Shown: in pieces, positions 55,771 to 64,000 of the stretch
Numbering within the stretch: position 1 is the stretch's first letter
Layout: every line of letters starts with the position of its first letter
NCBI RefSeq assembly: GCF_905147365.1
Contig: NC_056409.1
Location: forward strand, 935,001 to 999,000
From: Aricia agestis
Lineage: Eukaryota > Arthropoda > Insecta > Lepidoptera > Lycaenidae
Length of the DNA: 64,000 nt
Direction of reading: 5' to 3'
The notes under the pieces: generated by a model
Databases searched by the model: none
What the model saw: the letters and a program-made list of their open reading frames with translations, nothing else
Told to the model about the DNA's origin: nothing
Position numbers and translations under genes: made by a program

Positions 55771-56497
55771 TATCGTCTATATATTTTTTATTTAACTACC
55801 CTCACTTCTGATGACCATATTCTTTAATGTTAATTATCAGTTAATTTTGATATTTCTAACCTTTGATTAAGTAATTATTACATAGAGTCGTCCTATTTCT
55901 GTCACACGCGTGTCGAGAGGGATATGTGGGAGCGAGATGTAATCTGCGAGGGAAGACATGTGAGTGCCTGAATGGCGGCATGGGTAATAGGTTGCTAGAC
56001 CAATGTCGGTAGAAAATGAAACCAATAGCCTATATCAAAGTGGCATTTATTTTGATTTTTGTCGATGACGTCCGTCCCGGAGACAGCGGCGGTGGACACA
56101 CGGCTTTAGCAGCGGATATGTGGCTATAGGCTAACGGTACAGTACAGCTGTATGTTGGTCGCCGCTCCCCCCGCCGGGTCGAACACTATCCGGGTTCGAC
56201 TCATTATTTGCTTCTAATTACTATTTGCATACCGAAACCGGATAAAGGCCGCACGAGGAGTAATTTAATGATTGCTTAACTTTAACTTAATTAAGATTTT
56301 GATTACTTTTACTAATTCAGGTTAAAGTTTACTAAATGTCCGAGAAACCTCTCCTGTAAAGTAAGGATTACACCTGACCTTTATTATTTTAAATGGCTAG
56401 AAAAGTCTACGTTTAACTTGCATACTGCTTACAGGATGCAAGATAAAGTATTAATTTAGTTACATGTAAATACTTACCATAAAAAAGAGATATCGAA

Positions 56498-56548
56498 CAG
56501 ATCGAATTGATTGAGACACCTCCTTCTTTTTTGAAGTCGGTTATAAAA
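56498..56548 (-). repeat. RTE-like tail fragment
   Basis: The plus strand reads GATTGAGACACCTCCTTC and TTTTTTGAAGTCGGTTATAA. Its complement is the common lepidopteran RTE-type tail GACTTCAAAAAAGAAGGAGG. Confidence 0.4.
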
Positions 56549-56549
56549 T

Positions 56550-57210
56550 ATTAACGATATCTTATCGTAAAATCTTATCAGGTATCTTCGGTGCACGGTA
56601 GCCGATTCAGTTAATATCAAATATAGAACACACTGTTTTAAATTACACATTGTTTTATATTAAACACCGATAAAGATTGATAAAGCGTTTAAAATTACCC
56701 TGTTTAACTGCCGCACATTTTGAATCGTCGATGAATGAAACGGATTTTTTAAATGTTGAGGAAACACATGAGGAAAATTTATAAGTTTAGTCTACACTCT
56801 ACATTAGCATTTCACTTTTACGAAGTCTCGGCTAGTTATTCCTAACTTTAAAATCTTGACCTATATGACCAACTCTTATGTTAAAAACTGAGCAGCAAAC
56901 GTACCCTATTACATTACTATTAAATAACATTGCGTATAGGAGTTACGTTCGCGGTTGTATAATATACATGACAGCCACCATTAATAACCGAAGATAATAC
57001 ACGCGTGGCGTATGCGCGTGCGCATGGCTCGGCGCGCACGTAACTCGCCGCGCCTACTGAATTCGAATAGTGAATAAAGTTGCAGCAATCGCATTATTTG
57101 CGTTAATATATATTTAGAGGATTATTTCCCTCAGCCAAAGGGTCGGTCGGATTGCAAATTTGTAACGTCACGATGCGTTCGGATGCGAAATAAGTCATTT
57201 GGAAGTTGGA
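56550..57210. other. Non-coding stretch with a CpG-rich patch
   Basis: At 57000-57055 there is a CpG-rich patch (ACGCGTGGCGTATGCGCGTG, GCTCGGCGCGCACG) in AT-rich surroundings. It may be a regulatory element, but no TATA, initiator or exon can be tied to it. The rest shows nothing distinctive. Confidence 0.35.
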
Positions 57211-57213
57211 ACC

Positions 57214-57392
57214 GGCAGTCCAACCCCGCGCGGCAAGTCTATCAATTCAGTGTCTATCTTGGGTAGTAAAAAAAAATAACTAATTTCAACATGCATCACC
57301 CCATTACGTTTCAGGCAGATGGCAGTCCGACGCTAAGCGGCGAGTCCATACATTCAGTGTCTATCTTGTGATATCAGTAAGAAAACTAAAAT
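57214..57392. repeat. Diverged tandem duplication (period about 107 bp)
   Basis: Both units have GGCAGTCC, a GCGGC/CGGC core, AAGTCTATCAATTCAG or GAGTCCATACATTCAG, then TGTCTATCTTG and an A-rich end. Each unit carries ATTCAGTG, an arthropod-initiator-like site. Confidence 0.5.
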
Positions 57393-57644
57393 TTTGAATG
57401 GTCCAATTCTAATTTCAAAATGAACTGAGAACTTATCCTCGAAGTGTATCTCGTCGTGTTTACGTCGATAATTTCTCTTTCAACGTTAATCTGAAGGTGT
57501 GATTGATCTCGTACACGTAGCGATAATGACGCGAAAGCGACAGCCGACAGCCGACAAGTGAATAACTGAATGCCGCGACCGGTTCACAGCCTCACAGGCA
57601 GACCGACACCGCGACAGGTTACAGAAACATTACATCCATGTACC

Positions 57645-57800
57645 AGATTCAAATTATAAATGGGAAAGTGTGTCCTCTGTTATTTACTGAGTGACCTCTT
57701 CAATTTCACTCGAAGCTGAACCAATTTACATGGTAATGGTCTGTGGATATAATGTTGCCAGCATAACCATAAATGTCCAAAATTTCTGGAGTCCTCAGAA
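57645..57800 (+). repeat. Decayed Helitron-like repeat
   Basis: ATTATAAATGGGAAAGTGTG, GAGTGACCTCTTCAAT and GCTGAACCAATTTACATGG follow the order of the 45573 family with heavy divergence. Confidence 0.35.
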
Positions 57801-58083
57801 AGCACACAATGTAATACGATAGTTTCCATTACAGCAAAGTGTACGGTTACCGCACAATATCTGATTAGTTATTTCGCACGCACGATCATTTATTTAATGT
57901 TTCAATCATTCAAGCACTCGCAACTCATTTTGATTCAACCTTAAAACCGCATAATTTAGCTCCCTGGAAACTAAAATCATTCGAGAGGATCTGTAACACA
58001 GATGAATAATGTAATGGACTAATGGTAGAGCAGAAGTCAACATTACGGCGCTCATTACAAGTCGCACGGCTGCGCGTGAGTCG

Positions 58084-58876
58084 TATGTCCACCGCCGCCG
58101 TCACCGGGACGTCGTCGCCGACAAAAATTCAATTAAAATGCCACTTTATCATCTAGGCTAGGTTTCAATTTCTACCGACATTGGTTTAGCGACCCATGCC
58201 GCTGCTGGCTTGTAGACTGGGTATAATAATATAATATAATAATAATAATAGCTCCCACACCGGTTTCGGTGACGGTGGCCGGTTTCATTGAAACCAGGCC
58301 AGCTACGCAGGAGTAATTTTATAGTGCCCAAGTGTGTGCGCAGTACACAAGAGCACTCTCTATTCCTTTACTCTCATAACCCAGTGGGACGGACGACCGA
58401 CACGACTGGTGAGAGATCAGGCGCAGGGCCGACTTTTTACATGCCCATCCGACGCATGGATCATCTTACTTGTCAGACAATCAGGTGATCAGCCTGCATT
58501 GTCCTAACCAAACTTGGAAATAACATGTTTCCAACGCGGGAATCGAACCCACGACCTCCGAGTCAAGAGCCGTGCTCTATACCACTAGACCACGGAGGCG
58601 GACCGCAAGTTGCAGTCGGTCCCGACTGCTCTAGGGTCGGTCGCGATGAACAAATGCTCCGACCGCTCAAGAACTGCTCGAGTGGTCTGTGTATTGCGGA
58701 TATGAATTTAGTATGGAAACTGCATATCGCCGTGTGGAAACCGCATCTTGCAGTCGGTCTCGGCTGCAAGATGCGGTCGTCTATGGCCGGCCGCAGTGAC
58801 GAAGAGCGAAATGGAACCAAAGTGGCATTTAATTTGAATTTTTGTCGGTGACGGCGCGGCGGTGGTGGACACGGCC
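58084..58876. mobile_element. Inverted-repeat element (TGTCCACCGCC ends) carrying a nested SINE
   Basis: The left arm (58084-58141: TGTCCACCGCCGCCGTCACC ... GACAAAAATTCAATTAAAAT, then GCCACTTT) is complemented by the right arm (58818-58876: AAAGTGGCATTTAATTTGAA ... TTTTTGTCGGTGACGG ... GGTGGTGGACA). The SINE at 58225-58600 lies inside. Without it the element is about 415 bp. The interior holds further inverted bits, for example GCATCTTGCAGTCGG / CTGCAAGATGC. Class unknown. Confidence 0.55.
58225..58600 (-). mobile_element. tRNA-derived SINE, minus strand (Metulj-like)
   Basis: On the minus strand the head reads GCCTCCGTGGTCTAGTGG (A box) and has a perfect B box GGTTCGATTCC (58549-58539). Next comes a body with GGAAACATGTTATTTCC, GATCACCTGATTGTCTGAC, AGTCGGCCCTGC and GGGCACTATAAAATTACTCC. 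It closes with ACCGGTGTGGGAGC and an ATT-rich tail. I recognise it as a widespread lepidopteran tRNA SINE; the Metulj name is from memory. The anticodon arm does not pair properly, so it is not a tRNA gene. Confidence 0.8.
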
Positions 58877-58899
58877 TAAGGCGATTATTCACGGACGTG

Positions 58900-60010
58900 C
58901 ATACGCGATAATGTTTACGAGTAGATGGACTATGTAATTATTTATTGCTCGGTCACGAATCACGACGACGAAGATGTGACTGGAGTGAATTTTAAAAATG
59001 AATCATGCGCATCATACGCAAGGAAGTTGTCGCGCGAAGTGATCATCATCATCACCGACCACTCCCGACACGAATGATTCCCTCGACTCAAGCCCCGAGG
59101 CTTTTATTTACAATAACGTAGATTGTAGAAGGTAATCCAGTGTAGTCCACTAGCTATAGCTTGGTCGCCGAACACGTTTAATCGGTTAACGATCTTTTTT
59201 AGCTATCCCGTTGCCAAGGGCATGCAATTTGAGAGCGAATAGCGACAATTTCGCGAATGAATCACGTATGACTGACTCCGAATTCAAAATGTCCCCCGAC
59301 ACACCTTGACAGCAATTATTATGGACTAAAATATCACTTTACACTTAGGAATTATTTAAACTGAAAGTCAGTAAAATATAATATTATTTTATTACTTTTT
59401 AAAGTTGTTTGGCGGGGGTTTTATTAAATTTCTTAATTTAATTTTATTTCTTGCTTTTTAAACTTGTGTTGGTTATAGTGCAGAATAATTCCTATCAACA
59501 GGATCATATTATATCCCAATGAATACCATCTAGGAATGTCCTTTTGGATGAGGCCGTCAATATGAGACCAAACATGAAACCTCCACTTTGTGTTCATATG
59601 GAGCTCGGCTCCTGTAGAATCCTGGTGATGCTGCAGCAGCAGCATGCAAAAATTTATTGGTTATCTACGTCTTACTAGTTGTCGCAATTAAAATGAGCCC
59701 AAACACGGAACCATTGCTCTAAGTTGTTAAGGAGTTGAGTATCCTATTGATTACCAGGTGATGCTGCAGCACCAGGTCAACTTTCCATTAATGTGTAAAT
59801 ATTCGTAAATGTAACGAACCAGAATGCAATAAAGCCCACCAAACGACTGCAAGCTCCTAATCGGCCCTTCACGAACCAGATGAACCGCGATTTTTCAGCA
59901 CGGAGCAGGCTGATGATGATGAACTATAGCTAAGAACACTCTCAATTAAGTCAGCTTTCAAACAAAAAAAAACTAGATCAAAATCGGTCCACCCGTTTGG
60001 ATGCTACGAT
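58900..60010. other. Unannotated stretch
   Basis: I see no gene I can support. TGATGCTGCAGCAGCA and GTGATGCTGCAGCACCAGG, about 135 bp apart near 59624 and 59759, are short related motifs only. Confidence 0.4.
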
Positions 60011-60013
60011 GCC

Positions 60014-60083
<70 letters not shown>

Positions 60084-60140
60084 CGACAGAAAGACACGTC
60101 AAACTTATAACACCCCTCTTTTTTGTCGGGGGTTAAAAAT
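59960..60140 (+). repeat. RTE-like tail with (CAGA)n microsatellite
   Basis: AAACTAGATCAAAATCGG, TCCACCCGTTTGGATGCTACG, about 18 CAGA units (60014-60087) and GTCAAACTTATAACACCCC with TTTTTTGTCGGGGGTTAA make up a typical lepidopteran RTE-type 3' end. The predicted Gln-Thr-Asp-Arg repeat peptide across it is a translation artefact. Confidence 0.55.
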
Positions 60141-61610
60141 GTTCAGTGACCGGGCTATAGTTATAGCAAGCCAGGCTTCCAGCCGTTATGTTAGTACGTG
60201 TCGCAGTAACTTCAATGGCCCCCTAATTGGCTTTGTTAAAATAGTGGACTTGACCTAGCGGAGTTTAGCGTAAACGTCTTCTAATTTCTTAGTTTAACAA
60301 GAAAACTTTGCCTTTGTACTTTCAAACTCTCAAACTCTACTAACTAGAGTTTAAGATGTTATCATTATAAAGTTTATGCAAAAATAAGACGTCAAGTATA
60401 TTTATTCAGTTTGAGAGTAATTAAGCAAAATACTGTACCTATACGATAGACAAAGTCATCGAAACGGTTGTCGAAAAACACGTAACTAATAACAGAAAAA
60501 AACGTTCACGTAAACTGCGTCTAACGTCAATTGGTAAAAACATTCCCTACAACCTAGTACCCAAAATAACCTAACCATTGAACATTAGAAGTAATAAGGC
60601 ATCATAAAATAAATGCTTTATACCTCAAACAGTGCTGATTGATTCAAGAAACGATAGTCACGAATGACAGTCAGCCATAAACATTTCGGCTACCACTTAC
60701 CACCTACTTGATAACTCGTGATTGTGTTCACAATGCGCCGGCCTCGCAGCAGCGGCATTAATTAGCCCTTGTACGGGCGCGTTTATTGTTTTATACGAGG
60801 GCCGAGACGATTCAGGCCTGAGGTCATACCTTAAATATTCTCTTGCGCAGCGCTGACGAATTTAATTAGCACCAGCGAGCCGAGATTGTGCGAAAAATCT
60901 TGAAATTTTCCAGTAGCGTTGAAATTCTAAACGTCTCTTGTAGCACAGAGATTATTTGCATTTTACATCCTGAAAGTCTCTTTGAAGCGCAATCTACGTT
61001 TCCTGGACCTTTTCTCGAAACAATAGCTCGAAACGATCGCTTAGCTTCAGAATGTTCAATGGAAAAAGCGACTTTTCTCTGTAGAATGTGAGACATTCGG
61101 ATTCATGGTCAGGCACATCTCGGTCTCTCGACAACGGACAATCCGACATCCGCCGCTTATGCGTGTCCGGTGATCCGCGACGACGGATAAAGACGGCCGA
61201 GCCTAAATTATACTAACGAAGCCTCGGGGTCACGCCACTTCAGTAGTGCTAGACAGGTCGGCCGAGAGCGGCTCTACTCGGTTTGTATTCCAAATGACAC
61301 ATCATTTGGAAAAGTTTCCTCATTTCGTTACTACAAGATGTACGTCGCTAATCAATTCAAGCATTTATCACCATTCACCAGTAATAGCAATCATTATAAA
61401 ACTATGAAAACATTGAAACTTGAAACTCGTGATCCGAAGGTTTGGTGTCCTTATGTCTGGGGACTACTTATCAGAGTATTGATTTTGCAATTCTTTCGTT
61501 TAAAAATCACTTACGAAGCGCAAAACACAAACTAGTTAAAGAGACTATCGCAAAAACAAGCTTATTTGAAGTCATAACATTCGCACGCTTTACCTGAACC
61601 ATCATCTCTA
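60141..61610. other. Unannotated stretch
   Basis: Short overlapping open frames on both strands at 60866-61096 and one at 61338-61535 lack recognisable domains. GC content rises at 60730-60880 and 61090-61290. No exon can be supported. Confidence 0.4.
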
Positions 61611-61616
61611 CTCCGT

Positions 61617-61700
61617 GTAAAACATATTTATGGAGATGAACTCTACATGTAAAACATATTTATGGAGATGAACTCTACATGTAAAACATATTTATAGAGA
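61617..61700. repeat. 32-bp tandem repeat, about 2.6 copies
   Basis: The unit GTAAAACATATTTATGGAG plus ATGAACTCTACAT occurs at 61617-61648 and 61649-61680, with a partial third copy to 61700. The first two copies are nearly identical, which suggests recent slippage. Confidence 0.8.
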
Positions 61701-64000
61701 TAATCAATATATTAACATGTTTATTACAGTTTATGATACGCGGAAAAGCGGGCAACTCTCTTGTGGCGCGTGATATCATTGTGGTGCGGGTCCAACGACC
61801 TCGTTTTATTGGAAGATTGAGACGCCGGCTCTATTTGCGGACAAACGTTTCATTCATGGCTTCTTCAAATTCAATGCACACTCCCGAACTGAGCCACTTT
61901 AGTGAGAGAAGTTAGGTATAGGACGCACAGCTGAATAGAGATTTCTATGGCCGGTTTCGGAGGTTTTCTGACAGGTGTTATTTAACCTATAGAGTTGCCG
62001 ATTGGTTAATGTTTTGCGGTCAGCCACTGCGCCAGTAAATAGTTCACCCCTCTGTCAAAAAAACTCAAAAACTGGACACTATGCGTCCGATAACTTCTGT
62101 CACTAATGTTTAACCACAGTATAGCAATATTAGTGGTTTAACTCTGACAGACCTGAGTACCACTTACAAGCCTTTGAGAAATACTCAAGTTACCACTCGC
62201 TATGTTAGGTATCGAATGACTAATACCTCATTATAGTTCGGTAAATTGCATTATAAAGTTAGCGGTTGCGGTTTTGTAATCTGTACATCAAAACTAACCT
62301 AGACCGAGATAAACAGTTTTGAAGGTTAGGAAAAACACGGGGCACAGCCACACCGCATCGCAACTATCTTGGCAACCGCAAGGCGCAAGCAAGTTATTGA
62401 ACTTGGCTTGGTGTAAACAAAATACGTCAAGACTCAAGGTGCTAAATAATTTATGTTTCGGTGAATTAAATCCAACCCTTGACCCTCTCAAAGGGTCAGC
62501 GTGTCCCATGTCCAAATGACCCATACCACGAGCTTATTATAGTCGAGAGTATTTTACACCAAATTCATTTATTGTGAAAAGTTTTGAGCCTCGTATCACG
62601 TATGGTGGCTTGGACCATTAAGGAACAGTGATTATTGTTCAAAACATAATTTAACTTTTTGACTTAAAAATACATTATACAGTAGGTTTTTAAGCACTTA
62701 ATAGGAACTTACATGAAACTAGATGGCGCAGCGTGGCGCTCCCTGGAACCAGGAAGCCTAGCGACGTCTCATGGATGCACTTTCGACTCTGTGGACAACA
62801 GAAAACGAATTAACGAATTAAGATTTCAATTCGAAAACAAATCGCGTATGTATCACACAAATAATTGATTTGTCAACGCGATAAAATTCCTATGTCATCA
62901 TGTTTTGGCATATGGCGTAATATGCTAACGAGTATAATATTATAACGTAGTAGGTATCGAGACTATATTATGTACGCTTAATAGCGTGTTACATAAGCAC
63001 TCCATACAGATGTAAACTAAGCTGAGATTAAGATAGGTTCCAGTTTTTCACAATGTGCGACCTTGGACAACCCTCGCCTCGCTCCGCGACCGTTGAAAAG
63101 AGACCCTAAACGTGCTAGAGCATGCAAATGCAAATCTTATGGTTGAGAAGATAGAGTTTCATTTCAAGGAAACACGTGAATAATCATGTTGTGTAGTACT
63201 AGTAAAACGTTACAGCTTGGATATCTCCAGTAGTTTAAAAGGAACAAGTAAAGAGCGTTCATTTTGCAAGTCTTTTTTCCAGAACAATAAACATAATCAA
63301 GATTTTTACGAAAAAAAGCTAGACATTAATTATATATACATAACATATTATATGTATGATATTTTTAGCAGTAGGTACCTACCAGCACCAGAAACCAGCA
63401 ATAAAAAAGAAGAATACTTAGATGTAAACACTAAACAATTGTTACCCATATTGTACGCAAACTCTACATTTTCTCCAACATTACACGGCAATGCACCCTG
63501 CCAACGGCCGCAACTGATGTTATCGCCGGAATATCAAATAGGCTTTAGCCCTCTCACTAAGTGACTCAGCCAAACAATAAAATTATATTACTGTTTACAC
63601 TAATCACCCGCAAATCGCGTCCAATCGTTACCAGCAAAAACAAGGCCTATTTCAATTACAAGTTTCCAGCGCATTGGGTAAGTAATTTTCTTTGAAATTA
63701 AACGCAGTCGATAAAAAAAGGCGTGAATGAAAATGCGCTGATCGGGATAGTCTCCAATGGATTATGGAACACAAAATATTCAATTGAAACAACAATTATT
63801 TGTTTGGAGTTGGAGTCAAAAAAATAATAGTAACTTATTGCTATCGGAGATGGTTTCATGTTTCATTTTTTTTCCATTGTCCTTTACAAAATTATTTGAA
63901 TTTGGTTATGCTCGACTTAAACTAATTAGAACATGACAGCTATCACACCCTATTCAATTATTTCAAACACATTACACACACTATAAACTATGGCTATAAA
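61701..64000. other. Unannotated stretch to the window end
   Basis: Open frames at 61733-61915, 62294-62524 and 63217-63564 show no domain, signal or splice context that I can defend. No repeat family was recognised here. Confidence 0.4.

Larger units (their letters stand above)
54520..56096. repeat. Inverted pair of TGTCCACCGCCG-ended repeat segments
   Basis: The left segment (54520-54578: TTGTCCACCGCCGCGCCGCC...) and the right segment (56042-56096: TTTTTGTCGATGACG...CAGCGGCGGTGGACA) point toward each other. Directly outside them are similar direct repeats, AGCAGCGGATATATGGATGG then ATAGGCTAA (54490-54518) and AGCAGCGGATATGTGG then CTATAGGCTAA (56108-56136). The family also forms the ends of the element at 58084-58876. 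Whether this is one element or two fragments is uncertain. Confidence 0.4.

Noticed and set aside
58525..58604. tRNA gene on the minus strand
   Set aside because: The A and B boxes are good but the anticodon arm does not pair, and a SINE body and ATT tail follow.
58525..58892. Overlapping 108- and 109-codon proteins on opposite strands
   Set aside because: Both cross the boundary of the SINE and the inverted-repeat element and have no domain.
60001..60258. Repetitive Gln-Thr-Asp-Arg protein
   Set aside because: It is a translation of a CAGA microsatellite at the end of an RTE-like tail.
63217..63564. 115-codon protein near the right edge
   Set aside because: It has AT-rich composition and no recognisable domain, splice context or homologous motif. 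Chance is sufficient.

Overview
The window looks like a lepidopteran (butterfly or moth) nuclear genome segment. It is AT-rich, with a few GC-rich spliced exons in long introns. It is dense with repeats of the kind I know from Lepidoptera: tRNA-headed SINEs, CTAG-ended Helitron-like repeats, a jockey/CR1-type LINE with its deletion derivatives, and many small hairpin MITEs. There is no bacterial architecture, operon, CRISPR array or rRNA.

The one firm host gene is Syndapin (PACSIN), on the minus strand. Three exons are visible: 32287-32531 (with the ATG at 32503), 24155-24303 and 2362-2550. They join in frame across canonical GT/AG sites and encode the first 185 residues, which lie in the F-BAR domain. 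The gene continues beyond base 1. Its first coding exon has a splice acceptor just upstream of the ATG, so at least one 5' untranslated exon must lie at higher coordinates. A candidate TSS/exon/donor unit sits at 42209-42299. Everything between 1 and 32286 is therefore Syndapin intron, plus material nested in it.

Inside the 21.6 kb intron, on the same strand, is a small spliced SAM-like-domain gene or gene relic (exons 5789-5864, 5538-5632 and 5040-5277). It has a CpG-rich upstream region, and a hairpin MITE is inserted in its probable fourth exon. The same intron holds two very long inverted repeats about 0.5 kb apart. One (8865-10067) has Transib-type hallmarks: CACAGTG termini and a perfect 5-bp CACCG target duplication. 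The other is at 10602-11987. It also holds four of the five copies of a MITE family with TTTTAGCCCCG-type ends and apparent CWG target duplications.

From 32.7 to 37 kb there is a nearly full-length but frameshifted LINE (33722-37002, minus) and one of two short derivatives that join the LINE's 5' end to its 3' end (32730-33069 and 19256-19578). From 42.5 to 64 kb I recognise no coding exon. This stretch is repeats, a 617-bp tandem duplication, a structured AATAAA-bearing segment near 49.7-49.9 kb, a hAT MITE with a perfect 8-bp target duplication, a possible solo LTR near 55.4 kb, a tRNA-derived SINE nested in an inverted-repeat element near 58.1-58.9 kb, and simple repeats.
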